Origin: Palsa-506 sp963836355
GTDB taxonomy: Bacteria; Actinomycetota; Actinomycetes; Streptosporangiales; Streptosporangiaceae
Assembly (NCBI GenBank): GCA_963836355.1
Contig: CAWIJO010000002.1
Span: 434,001 to 498,000 of the forward strand
DNA: 64,000 bases
Direction of reading: 5' to 3'
A program made the translations under genes and the position numbers. The notes beneath the pieces were generated by a model. The model was given only the letters and a program-made list of their open reading frames with translations. It did not search any database and had not been told where the DNA came from. How positions within the stretch are numbered: position 1 is the stretch's first letter; each line of letters begins with the position of its first letter. Shown in pieces: positions 9,365-18,152 of this stretch.

Positions 9365-9380
9365 ACGAACTTGGATTCGA
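9365..9380 (-). promoter_or_regulatory. LexA (SOS) box upstream of the HNH-dnaE2 operon
   Basis: Minus-strand sequence TCGAATCCAAGTTCGT differs from the actinobacterial LexA consensus TCGAAC-N4-GTTCGA at one base in each half. It lies 100 bases upstream of the HNH/DUF222 start. The similar box before imuA' supports shared SOS control. I did not find a convincing -35/-10 pair next to it. Confidence 0.65.
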
Positions 9381-9396
9381 TATTTCTGGCGACAGG

Positions 9397-9819
9397 TCAG
9401 GGTCGTGACTGGTCGGCAGCCGAAAGCAGCTCGCGGAGTAGCCGACGCTGGCCCCCGGGCCCTTCAGCGCCTGGCGAGCAAATCGGCCAGCCGGCCGATG
9501 GGAACGGGACGACTGCGGGCCCGGCGGATACAGACGCGGCGGCCATCGGTCCCGCCGTCACAGGCCCGGCAAGCGCGGACCCAGCTGCCTGCCAGGGCGC
9601 CGCAACGGCTCCGGCCGCGAGCAGGGCGTTGACGATGGCTTCCGCCACCGACTCGGCGACCGCACGGAACAGCAGGTCCATCATCGGCCCGTCCTCGGGC
9701 AGCACCGGTGCGGTGATCTGCTCAGTGCCAGGAGCGTGCGGGATCAGCCACGCCGTCGAAAAAGCGATCACGTACTCGCCGCTGCCATGCTCGCCGAATG
9801 TGCCGGTCCAGGCGGCTGC
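9397..9819 (-). pseudogene. C-terminal remnant of a P1-family peptidase (DmpA-like)
   Basis: The frame below the TGA at 9820-9822 reads TGTFGEHGSGEYVIAFSTAW and continues with PEDGPMMDLLFRAVAESVAE and AIVNALLAAG. This matches the last third of DmpA-like aminopeptidases (HGSGD-x-AFST, then E-A-x-NALLAA). These enzymes are N-terminal nucleophile hydrolases; the part with the autocatalytic Ser is absent, so it cannot function. An Ala/Gly-rich tail follows. There is no start codon of its own. Upstream it abuts the remnant at 9852-10030, suggesting that one deletion removed the 3' end of one gene and the 5' end of the other. Confidence 0.6.
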
Positions 9820-9851
9820 TCAGCCCTCGGGCTGCTGGGACGCGCACGTAA

Positions 9852-10030
9852 CTACCTCGCCGGGAGGCTGTCACCAGGGAAGCCGCGCGCATGTTGCGGC
9901 GGGCATGCTCCCGGATGATGTCGGCAGCCTCCGGTTCCGCCCGTTTCGGTGTCCGCTTCAGGAACACCACGGTGTAGGTCTTCGCCCTGGCGAGCACATC
10001 GCGCATGAACTCGTCAGTGGTGGTGGCCAT
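9852..10030 (-). pseudogene. remnant of a small YciI-like (dimeric alpha+beta barrel) gene
   Basis: It starts 11 bases after imuB with ATG 10030 and reads MATTTDEFMRDVLARAKTYT, then VVFLKRTPKR and IIREHARRN. This resembles the N-terminal half of short YciI-related proteins. In the next frame, just downstream, RGFPGDSLPAR followed by a stop resembles the usual C-terminal tail of such proteins. The middle (about 50 residues) is missing and the frame is shifted. In its present frame the ORF runs on to 9722 as nonsense. Family recognition is from memory and moderate. Confidence 0.5.
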
Positions 10031-10040
10031 GACTCGCCCT

Positions 10041-11495
10041 TCAGTCGTATCGGGCCTCGATTACCCATCCGCCATCCAGCACGGCGGCCAGCCAGGCACT
10101 CCCGTCTCCGGTGACCAGCTGGAACCGGGCTCGGCGGCGCGCGCTCGCCGACGTCCACCACCGCTCGCTGACCGGCCAGGGCCCGGCCCAGGAATCAATA
10201 GTCAGCCATGGGCCGCCATCGGCCGACAACCGAGCCGGGGGCGCGGAAACCATCGCCCGGCCGGTGACGGTCACCGGGCCGCCAGAATCGTCAGCAACCC
10301 GGGCCGGTCGCGGAATCGGATAGACCGTGGCCGGGGCAGGAGCGGGGATCCGCCCCGGCCACGGACGACCCGCCGGGAGGAGCGGAATCCCGGAGTCGCC
10401 GAACGGTACCAGTGTCACCTGCTCGGCAGGATCGCGGCCCCCCGCCAACACCGGCCGCAGCACTGCAGCCTGCCCTAGCATGGCCTGCACCCGGGTCGCC
10501 GCGCGCACGACCCGGTCACTTATCACGGCGTCGCCCCAGAGGCCGAGCTGACAGCCCTCGTCGCGCACCAGCTGGTCAGGGACCAGCCGAAGGCGGATGA
10601 TCCCGCCGACCAGCGTGGCCTCGCCCCGGCTCTGCTCGCCCCGGCTCTGCTCGCCCCGGCTCTGCTCGCCCCGGCTCTGCTCGCCCGTGTCCCGGCCCGT
10701 TCGCCAGCTGTCGAGCTGCCAGCGCACCCGCTCAGCCACGGCCAGCGCGGACAGCAGCCCGTCATGCCGCCACCACCGGGTGGTATCCCGCCCGTCCTCG
10801 CATGCTGCCTGCACCTGCACTCGCACGCAGACCAGTCCGCGCGCGGCGAGGCCGGCATGCATCTGCTCGGCGAGCGCCTTCGCGGTGAACACCACTGGCC
10901 CGGCCTGCTCGGCCGGCGGGTCGAAGTCGGCATGCACGGAGAGGTCGGCTGATGGCTGGCGGGGCACCAGCGGGCGGGCATCCAGGCCGCGGGCCAGCCG
11001 GTGCGCGCGCCTGCCGGCGGCGCCGAACCGGCTCGCCGCCTCGGCCGCTGGCAGCCTGGCGAAATCCGCTAGCGTCCAGATGCCCAGCCGCGGCAGCAGG
11101 TCAGCCAGCTCGGGCACGCCCAGCACATTAACCGGATAGGAAGCCAGGAATGCGGGCGTCTTGCCTGACGGCACGATCATCCCGGCCTGGGCAGCAAGCT
11201 CGGCGGCGAACAGGCTGTCGGCGACGCCTGCCCGGCAAGCGAAGCCGGCAGCGGTCACCGCGTCCGTGATTTTCCGCGCAAGGGGATCCTCGCCGCCAAA
11301 GTACCGGGCCGGGCCTGCTGCGCCGATGGCGCAGATCCCTGGCCGCACCACCTCTACCCGCGGGCAGAACTCCTCGACGGCGGACACCACGTGTTCGAAG
11401 GCCCGTGCTTCCGGGCCGGAATCCGGAGTTCCGGGCGGCCAGTCCGGGCACCACACGACCAGCACCCGTCGCGCCGCGCCGGGCACCCTACTCAT
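10041..11495 (-). CDS. imuB: ImuB, inactive Y-family polymerase subunit of the mutasome
   Basis: 484 residues. The N-terminus RRVLVVWCPDWP replaces the catalytic Asp-bearing strand of active Y-family polymerases, as expected for ImuB. The region GICAIGAAGPARYFGGEDPL and GVADSLFAAELAAQAG are typical of actinobacterial ImuB. Helix-hairpin-helix-like LLPRLGIWTLADFARLPAAE follows near residue 135. The C-terminal part ends in GSAWLAAVLDGGWVIEARYD. ImuB links ImuA', DnaE2 and the beta clamp. At residues 270-291 there is an unusual (GEQSR)n insertion made by a 15-bp tandem repeat. It lies 58 bases downstream of imuA' and is presumably co-transcribed from the LexA-controlled promoter. Confidence 0.92.
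   Translation of the reverse strand: MSRVPGAARRVLVVWCPDWPPGTPDSGPEARAFEHVVSAVEEFCPRVEVVRPGICAIGAAGPARYFGGEDPLARKITDAVTAAGFACRAGVADSLFAAELAAQAGMIVPSGKTPAFLASYPVNVLGVPELADLLPRLGIWTLADFARLPAAEAASRFGAAGRRAHRLARGLDARPLVPRQPSADLSVHADFDPPAEQAGPVVFTAKALAEQMHAGLAARGLVCVRVQVQAACEDGRDTTRWWRHDGLLSALAVAERVRWQLDSWRTGRDTGEQSRGEQSRGEQSRGEQSRGEATLVGGIIRLRLVPDQLVRDEGCQLGLWGDAVISDRVVRAATRVQAMLGQAAVLRPVLAGGRDPAEQVTLVPFGDSGIPLLPAGRPWPGRIPAPAPATVYPIPRPARVADDSGGPVTVTGRAMVSAPPARLSADGGPWLTIDSWAGPWPVSERWWTSASARRRARFQLVTGDGSAWLAAVLDGGWVIEARYD
10621..10685. repeat. 15-bp tandem repeat inside imuB
   Basis: Four identical units TCGCCCCGGCTCTGC start at 10621, 10636, 10651 and 10666. On the minus strand they encode GEQSR repeats in the linker before the C-terminal part of ImuB. 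Copy-number change would keep the frame. Confidence 0.95.
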
Positions 11496-11553
11496 CCAGG
11501 CTCACCCGGCATCCGGCCGCATCGGCTCATCCGGGATGCCGCGGTCGCCTCGC

Positions 11554-12315
11554 TCATCCCGCGCTCCGCCGTCCGCCCGGCTCATCCCACGCTCCGCCGA
11601 CAGCCGGCTCGCCGACACGCGGCTCGCCGGGATTCGCCGCCACCACGGCCACGGCGCCATCCGGCCCCGGCAGCCATAGCCAGCGCGTCCGCGACCGAGT
11701 GGCCGCGCCCCGTCCGTCCGCCACCACTTGCACCCGGCGAGCCTGCAGTCGCCCATGACCGGCCCCGATCCCAGTCCACTCCTGGCGGGTGATGCTCAGC
11801 CGGCACTGCGCACCGTCCCAGTCCCCCGCCACCACCAGGACACCGCCGTGCCGACGCACCATCGCCTCAAGACGGCGGCGCACCTGGGCGGACGGCCGGG
11901 ATGGCGAGCGCAGGACCACCAGCTCACAGCCGTCAAGCAGGGATGCGACCACCTGCGGCCAGCCGTCGCCGGGATCGGCGATCAGCAGCAGCCGGCCGGG
12001 ATCCAGGCCGGCGTCCGCCGCCGCTGCTACGCCGAGATCCGGCAGCCCGGCTATCGCGCACCAGGCTCCGGCGATCGAGGCACCGGCGGCGAGCGCAAGG
12101 CAGAGCAGGCGCCAGTTCGCCGCTGCCACGACCGACCCGCGCTGCAGCCCGCCAGGCAGCAACTCCCGCAGCGCGGGAAGCACTGGCAGCGCATCCGCAC
12201 CGCAAGGCGCTCCGTCCGCCGACAGCGGGACTCGCCCGGCCATGTCCCTGCGGGGCAGCTCGCCGCTGTCCTGTCGCGGAGCCAGCGGCGTGACCTGCGC
12301 AATCCTCGCTCCCAT
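11554..12315 (-). CDS. imuA: ImuA', RecA-like mutasome component
   Basis: 253 residues from ATG 12315. The segment LPALRELLPGGLQRGSVVAA is the position of a degenerate Walker A loop. AGAWCAIAGLPDLGVAAAAD and RLLLIADPGDGWPQVVASLL are hallmarks of actinobacterial ImuA'. A C-terminal basic region precedes ImuB. ImuA' is a RecA-fold accessory protein needed for DnaE2-dependent mutagenesis. It starts the imuA'-imuB transcription unit, with a LexA box and a promoter directly upstream. The predicted transcription start falls at or next to the ATG, so the mRNA may be leaderless, consistent with the lack of a ribosome site. Confidence 0.9.
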   Translation of the reverse strand: MGARIAQVTPLAPRQDSGELPRRDMAGRVPLSADGAPCGADALPVLPALRELLPGGLQRGSVVAAANWRLLCLALAAGASIAGAWCAIAGLPDLGVAAAADAGLDPGRLLLIADPGDGWPQVVASLLDGCELVVLRSPSRPSAQVRRRLEAMVRRHGGVLVVAGDWDGAQCRLSITRQEWTGIGAGHGRLQARRVQVVADGRGAATRSRTRWLWLPGPDGAVAVVAANPGEPRVGEPAVGGAWDEPGGRRSAG

Positions 12316-12321
12316 AAACTC

Positions 12322-12350
12322 ACTATCGAACTTGTATTCGATTGTGTCAA
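12322..12350 (-). promoter_or_regulatory. sigma-70-type promoter of imuA', probably leaderless
   Basis: On the minus strand TTGACA (12350-12345) is followed after exactly 17 bases by GATAGT (12327-12322). The A of the imuA' ATG is 7 bases downstream of the -10 element, so initiation should fall at the start codon. The LexA box covers the spacer. Confidence 0.75.
12326..12341 (-). promoter_or_regulatory. LexA (SOS) box of imuA'-imuB
   Basis: Minus-strand TCGAATACAAGTTCGA matches the actinobacterial LexA consensus TCGAAC-N4-GTTCGA at 11 of 12 defined positions. It lies inside the promoter spacer of imuA', so bound LexA would block RNA polymerase. Confidence 0.88.
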
Positions 12351-12632
12351 GTAGCCGTCTGGTCAGCCGCTGGCAGGCGTGTCGGGGGCATCAAGTGGCC
12401 CAGTCTGACCCGACATCCTGACCTGGTTCGACCTCCATACGAAGGTCACCGAGGCTCCGTTGCCGGTCGCCAACTGGAGCCACGTCGTGCACGGAAGATC
12501 AGCTCGATCCAGGTCACCTTCGATCCGCGGCCGCTCAACTCCGGCGCTGGCGGCTGAGCCTGCGCGGCGGTCTCCTGCGCGGCCTGCAGATTCCGGCTGG
12601 AGAGTGCCGTAAGCTGCGCGCGGAGGTCACCG

Positions 12633-15587
12633 GTGCCCGCTGACTACGACAAGATCCGTGCGGAGAACATCACCCGCTACGGCACGGACACGGCCGTCCT
12701 CGACCTGCTCGGGCAACTGTATAGCGACCGGACACACTTCATCTTCGAGCTGATCCAGAATGCCGAGGATGCCGGCGCGCGGGAACTGACGTTTGAGCTG
12801 CTCGACGATCGCCTGGAGGTCCGGCATGATGGCCGGCCATTCACCGAGGCGGACGTCCGGGGCATCTGCGGAGTCGGGAATTCCGCGAAATCCGGGGACC
12901 TGACGGCGATCGGCAGGTTCGGCATCGGGTTCAAGTCCGTCTACGCGTACACCCAGACGCCCAGCGTGCACAGCCCGGGCCAGCACAGCCCGGGCCGGCA
13001 CAGCCCGGGCCAGCACAGCCCGGGCCAGCACAGCCCGGGCCAGCACAGCCCGGGCCAGCACAGCCCGGGTGAGCACTTCCGCATCGAGAACTACGTCCGC
13101 CCGGTCGCCATCGCCCCGCAACCTGGCTCGGACGACAACCAGGGCGGCACCCATGACAGCGCCCATGGCGGCACCCATGACAGCGCCCGTGACAGTGCCC
13201 CGGGCGACCGCCATGGCCGCGGCCAGGAACAGACCCTGTTCATCTTCCCCTTCGACCGGGACGATCTGCTCCCGGCCGCTGCCACCGCGGAGATCGCCGC
13301 CGCCTTGACCGGGCTCGAGCTTGAGACGCTGCTATTCCTGCGGAACATCGAGCGCATCACCGTCGGCGGGCGCCAGGTTCCGACCGCGGTCCTGGAGCGC
13401 ACTGTCGCACCCGATGGCACCAGCACCGCCAAGGACACCGCCGCCAAGGACACCGCGGCCGAAGACACCGCCGAAGGCACCGCCGCGAACGCCGCCACCG
13501 AGGACACCCGCACCGCCGACGGAAAGGGAGCAGCCGCCACCGAGGGCACCGGGCCGCACCGGGCGGCGGCGCGGCGCCGGGTCAGGCTCCGCCGGTCCAG
13601 TGATCGCGCCGCCGAGGAATGGCTCGTCTGGCACCGTGACGTCGGCGCCGCCGGCCAGCCCGGCCAGTCCGGGCAGCGGGTCGAGATCGCTTTCCCGGTG
13701 CGCGCCGGGATAGCCGGGCCCCGGCTTACCCAATGCCGGGAATCGCCGCTCGTGGTGTTCTTCCCCACCCAGAAGGAGACCTTTCTCGGCTTCCTGATCC
13801 AGGGGCCGTACCGGACGACGCCAGCGCGGGACAACGTTCCCGAGCATGACCCGGCGAACCAGTTCCTGGTCCGCGAGACGGCGGTGCTGCTGACCGCCGT
13901 GCTCGCCGATCTGCGCGATACGAGGCTGCTGACGGCCGATGTCCTGCAGGCCATGCCGCTGGACGCGGCGCGCTTCGGCCCGGCCACCATGTTCCGCGCC
14001 TTGTTCGACAGCGTCCGCGAGGCCCTGGCCAGCGAGCGGCTCATTCCCGCCGGAGACGGCGTACCCGGCTACGGATATGCCACCGAGCTGACGCTGGCCC
14101 GCGGCGCCGGGCTCCGCGAGCTGCTGTCCGCTGACCAGCTCGCCGCGCTCGACCAGGCAGGCCGGCACCGCGCCGTCGCGCACGAGTCGATCACCGACGA
14201 CGGGACGCCTGCGCTGTGGCGGTACCTGCGCGCGGAAATCGGCGTCGCCGAGATCACCCCGCAATCCTTCGTGGCGAGCCTGACCGGGGAATTCCTCGCG
14301 CAGCAGTCAGATGCGTGGATGCGGCGCCTCTATGCGTTCCTGCATCAGCACCTCGCGCTGTGGCGGGCACCGGATTGCCCGGGCGAGGAAGCCGGCCCGG
14401 CCAGGTCGAAGCCGATCATCCGGCTGGAGGACGGCAGCCAGGTGGCACCCTTCGACGCCGACGGCAGCCCGGCCGCCTACCTGCCGGGGCCCGGCCCAGC
14501 GGGCAGTCCTGGCGCGGCGGGCAGTCCTGGCGCGGCGGGCAGTCCTGGCGCGGCAGGCAGTCCTGGCGCGGCCGGGCCGGGCCTGCCGACCGTCCGGCGG
14601 GCCATCGCGCGGTTCGCTGATGCCCGGCATTTCCTTGCCGCGCTGCAGCTCGGCGAGCCGGATGTGGTAACCGAGGTGCAGGCGACCGTGCTGCCCAGGT
14701 ACACCGGCCTGGAAGCCGCGCAGCTGGACGCGGCACAGCACGAAGACGATCTTGAGCTGGTGGCCCGCGCGCTGGCCGAGGCGCCCTCCGGCAGGCTGCA
14801 GCAGCTCCGGCAGCAGGTCAGCGAGACCGCCTTCCTGATCGGCGAGAACGCCGCGACCGGTGAGCAGCGCCTGCTCCGGCCGGCCAGCCTCTACCAGCGG
14901 ACGCCCGGCCTGGAAAGCTACTTTGCCGGGAACCCGGACGCCTGGTTCGCCCGGGACGGCTACGGGCCATGGCTGCCGCAGCTGCGCGAGATGGGCGTCC
15001 GGGACACGGTCGCCGTGCAGGCGCGGAACCCGGGCACGGACGGGCATGTCATGCTCGCCGATGGGTTCGCGCGCCGCGAGCGCGGCCTGCACGGATTTGA
15101 CCCGGCCGCTGCCATCGATGGCCTGGAATTCGCGCTGAGCCACCCGAGTCACCGCCGGTCGGAGTACATCTGGAACCTGCTACTCGGACCAAACCGGGAC
15201 CTGCTCGCCGGGGTGATCGAGCGCTCCGTCCGGCTGGAGTTCGCCGACGCGAGCCGGGAAGACGCCAAGTCGGCGGCCGGCCTCGCGGCGACGGCGGCGG
15301 CCTGGCTGCCCGGCCCGGACGGGGCGTTCCACCGCCCGGCGGAATTGCAGCTTGATGACCTTCCGCCGGAATTCAGGCGGGACGACATCCTTGCGGCGGC
15401 ACTCGACATGATCCAGCCTGCCGTGGCGGAAGCGAGCCGTCAGCTGGGGCTCCCGCCGGGCCTGCTGCGCGGGCTGAGCGCCCATCCGGACCTGGTCGCG
15501 ATGGTCGAGCGGGAACTCCAGGCCCGCGCCGCGTCTGCTGGGACTCGCGGGCCGGAAATGCGAGGTGATCACAGGATACGGATCTGA
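12633..15587 (+). CDS. sacsin-type HSP90-like (GHKL) ATPase protein
   Basis: 984 residues from GTG 12633 with GGAGG 6 bases upstream. The N-terminus is a sacsin-like GHKL ATPase: N box FELIQNAEDAGARELTF (residues 38-54), DGRPFTEADVRGICGVGNS, and the glycine lid IGRFGIGFKSVYAYT at 93-107. Immediately after, a seven-copy HSPGQ repeat interrupts the domain. A second Ala/Thr/Glu-rich stretch and four GSPGAA repeats follow further on. The remaining domain (VFFPTQKETFLGFLIQGPYR) belongs to the sacsin repeat. Such proteins are poorly understood; some lie near nucleases or restriction-like genes. No DUF3883 nuclease-like tail is present. It is divergent from the SOS imuA' gene. Role not known. Confidence 0.8.
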   Translation: MPADYDKIRAENITRYGTDTAVLDLLGQLYSDRTHFIFELIQNAEDAGARELTFELLDDRLEVRHDGRPFTEADVRGICGVGNSAKSGDLTAIGRFGIGFKSVYAYTQTPSVHSPGQHSPGRHSPGQHSPGQHSPGQHSPGQHSPGEHFRIENYVRPVAIAPQPGSDDNQGGTHDSAHGGTHDSARDSAPGDRHGRGQEQTLFIFPFDRDDLLPAAATAEIAAALTGLELETLLFLRNIERITVGGRQVPTAVLERTVAPDGTSTAKDTAAKDTAAEDTAEGTAANAATEDTRTADGKGAAATEGTGPHRAAARRRVRLRRSSDRAAEEWLVWHRDVGAAGQPGQSGQRVEIAFPVRAGIAGPRLTQCRESPLVVFFPTQKETFLGFLIQGPYRTTPARDNVPEHDPANQFLVRETAVLLTAVLADLRDTRLLTADVLQAMPLDAARFGPATMFRALFDSVREALASERLIPAGDGVPGYGYATELTLARGAGLRELLSADQLAALDQAGRHRAVAHESITDDGTPALWRYLRAEIGVAEITPQSFVASLTGEFLAQQSDAWMRRLYAFLHQHLALWRAPDCPGEEAGPARSKPIIRLEDGSQVAPFDADGSPAAYLPGPGPAGSPGAAGSPGAAGSPGAAGSPGAAGPGLPTVRRAIARFADARHFLAALQLGEPDVVTEVQATVLPRYTGLEAAQLDAAQHEDDLELVARALAEAPSGRLQQLRQQVSETAFLIGENAATGEQRLLRPASLYQRTPGLESYFAGNPDAWFARDGYGPWLPQLREMGVRDTVAVQARNPGTDGHVMLADGFARRERGLHGFDPAAAIDGLEFALSHPSHRRSEYIWNLLLGPNRDLLAGVIERSVRLEFADASREDAKSAAGLAATAAAWLPGPDGAFHRPAELQLDDLPPEFRRDDILAAALDMIQPAVAEASRQLGLPPGLLRGLSAHPDLVAMVERELQARAASAGTRGPEMRGDHRIRI
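12969..13073. repeat. 15-bp tandem repeat (HSPGQ) in the GHKL ATPase domain
   Basis: Seven units of CACAGCCCGGGCCAG (two variants, the second and last) run from 12969. They encode HSPGQ/HSPGR and sit directly after the glycine-lid motif of the ATPase. Confidence 0.95.
14502..14573. repeat. 18-bp tandem repeat (GSPGAA) in the sacsin-like gene
   Basis: Four units of GGCAGTCCTGGCGCGGCG at 14502, 14520, 14538 and 14556, nearly identical, encode a GSPGAA linker in the middle of the protein. Frame is preserved. Confidence 0.93.
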
Positions 15588-15626
15588 TTGACACCAATTG
15601 CGCCGCAAGAGTACAGCTATCGGTCT

Positions 15627-16685
15627 ATGGCCTCAGGGACGAATTCACGCGCGAGACGACGCGCCTGGCTAGCCAGCCGGGTTGCCATCCTCGTCGCCAT
15701 TGCCGTCGTCGGCGCTGTCGCAATCGTGCATTACTCCAGTCTCGGAAATGTGCTCGCGGCCAGCCCGCGGCACCCCGCAGCCACCGGGCACCCGCAGGCG
15801 GTCGCCGCCGTCCGGGCCGCCCGCCCGGGCGCCGCGTCGGCACCGGCAGCCGGTGCGGCCGACCGAGCTGGCGGGACATCAGCGGCGCCGGCCGTCCAGG
15901 CCGCGTCATCTTCGCCATCGGTACCGCCGCCAGCCGCCAGCCCCTCGCCGGTGCCGACGTCCAGCGTTCCGCCCGCGCATGGCGCGCCGACGCAGTTCCG
16001 CACCCTCCCGCCCGGGGCGAGGCTCCCCTCCGGCGGCGAGTGCGCCAGATGGGTCCTGGCCCGGCCGAAGCCGGAGAACAAGGGCGTCAACCGGCGCTTC
16101 AACCAGCGCACCGGCCAGCACGTCGCGAGTAACTTCCTGCAGGGCGACAGGCCGGCCGCCGACCGGCGGATCGTGCCGCGGATCAACGGGCACTTCACCG
16201 GCACGACCAAGGAAATCCTGCGCTGGGCCGCCTGCAAGTGGGGCATCAACCAGAACATCGTGTTCGCCCAGGCGGCGGTGGAGAGCTGGTGGCGGCAGAC
16301 CACCAAGGGCGACTGGGGAACGGACCGCAGCGCCTGCCCGCCCGGACAACGCCACCTGGGCGCCCAGGGCCAGTGCGCGCAGAGCTACGGCATCCTGCAG
16401 AACAGGTACCCGTTCGAGAAGTCAAGCTGGCCGGGCATCGGCCGATCTACCGCGATGAACGCCGACACCGCGTACGCCATCTGGCGCGCCTGCTTCGACG
16501 GATACGAGACCTGGCTGAATACTGTCGACCGCGGCAGCCAGTACCACAAGGGCGATGCCTGGGGCTGCGTGGGCCGCTGGTTCGCCGGGCGCTGGCGCAC
16601 GGCGCCGGCCTTGCCGTACATCGCGAAGGTCAAGCAGTACAAGCGGGAACGCATCTGGGAGACCGCCGACTTCCAGCAGCCCTGA
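15627..16685 (+). CDS. secreted lysozyme/transglycosylase-like protein
   Basis: About 352 residues from ATG 15627. An in-frame TTG at 15588 is possible, but its TTGACA looks more like a -35 element. Residues 13-35 form a signal-anchor (LASRVAILVAIAVVGAVAIV). A long Ala/Pro/Ser linker follows, then a globular C-terminal domain with WAACKWGINQNIVFAQAAVE and SWWRQ. That Glu after a helix, plus CAQSYGILQNRYPF, is typical of SLT/lysozyme-fold enzymes (an E within a helix and a GILQ motif). The Cys pairs suggest an extracytoplasmic location. It is likely a peptidoglycan hydrolase; the exact family is not certain. Confidence 0.7.
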   Translation: MASGTNSRARRRAWLASRVAILVAIAVVGAVAIVHYSSLGNVLAASPRHPAATGHPQAVAAVRAARPGAASAPAAGAADRAGGTSAAPAVQAASSSPSVPPPAASPSPVPTSSVPPAHGAPTQFRTLPPGARLPSGGECARWVLARPKPENKGVNRRFNQRTGQHVASNFLQGDRPAADRRIVPRINGHFTGTTKEILRWAACKWGINQNIVFAQAAVESWWRQTTKGDWGTDRSACPPGQRHLGAQGQCAQSYGILQNRYPFEKSSWPGIGRSTAMNADTAYAIWRACFDGYETWLNTVDRGSQYHKGDAWGCVGRWFAGRWRTAPALPYIAKVKQYKRERIWETADFQQP

Positions 16686-16841
16686 CAACCGCCGCCGGCG
16701 CGCACTGACGGCAGCAACAGAAAGATTATTAACGAGGCCCGCGGGCCGCAGCGTGATTGCCCGGACAACGGTCAGCGCCGGCCGGTCAGTGCCTATGCGG
16801 CCAGCGGGCGGGCTCCGCGGTGCGCTGGCCGGGCCCGGCGC

Positions 16842-17078
16842 CAGGTCCGCCCAGCCTCGGCTAGTGCCGTAGCAGGCCGCGCCGACAAGCGCGAAGACCG
16901 TGAGCCCGGCGAGGGTGCTGACGCCGATCAGGCTGGCCCCGCCGGCGAACGCGCCCTGCGGTACCGCGTCGGCGACGAACGACGAGCCGCGCAGCACGAT
17001 GAAGGAGCCCACCGCGCCGGCCACGACCGCGACGATGCTCGCCACCGTCCAGGTGCTCACCATGAAGCCGGAGAACAT
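16842..17078 (-). pseudogene. ABC-3 metal permease remnant (second permease)
   Basis: From ATG 17078 the frame reads MFSGFMVSTWTVASIVAVVA, then SFIVLRGSSFVADAVPQGAF and AGLTVFALVGAACYG. This is the N-terminal third of a zinc/manganese ABC-3 permease, normally about 280 residues. Homology ends near 16842, and the same frame continues as Arg/Pro-rich nonsense to 16422. The C-terminal membrane helices and the EAA-like loop are gone, so transport is not possible from this copy. Confidence 0.65.
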
Positions 17079-17185
17079 GGCGGCTACCGGCCAGCCCTGG
17101 CGCGCCGGGCTCGTGCCTGGCCGCCGCGGTGGACCACGGTCAGCTGGGCGAGCAGTGTAGAAACCGAAGACCAGGGTCACTACGA

Positions 17186-17288
17186 AGAAGGTGACCGGCC
17201 AGCCGTGCCGGACCGGCGGCCAGCAGCGCCACCCGGACCGGCGCGTTCCCGAAGAACCCGGGCTCGATGATCGCCCTGGGCAGGTGGC

Positions 17289-17292
<4 letters not shown>
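17186..17292 (-). pseudogene. ABC-3 metal permease remnant (first permease)
   Basis: ATG 17292 overlaps the ATPase stop as ATGA, so it was translationally coupled. It reads MSHLPRAIIEPGFFGNAPVR, a typical start of an actinobacterial zinc permease, and breaks off after about 35 residues. A short piece in another frame (PVTFFVVTLVFGFYTARPAD) follows and looks like the distal end of the same gene. A large internal deletion removed the core. Confidence 0.6.

Positions 17293-18148
<856 letters not shown>

Positions 18149-18152
<4 letters not shown>

Noticed and set aside
13091..14264. long minus-strand frames over the sacsin-like gene
   Set aside because: Ser/Arg-rich antisense shadows; the plus-strand frame has GHKL motifs and a ribosome site.
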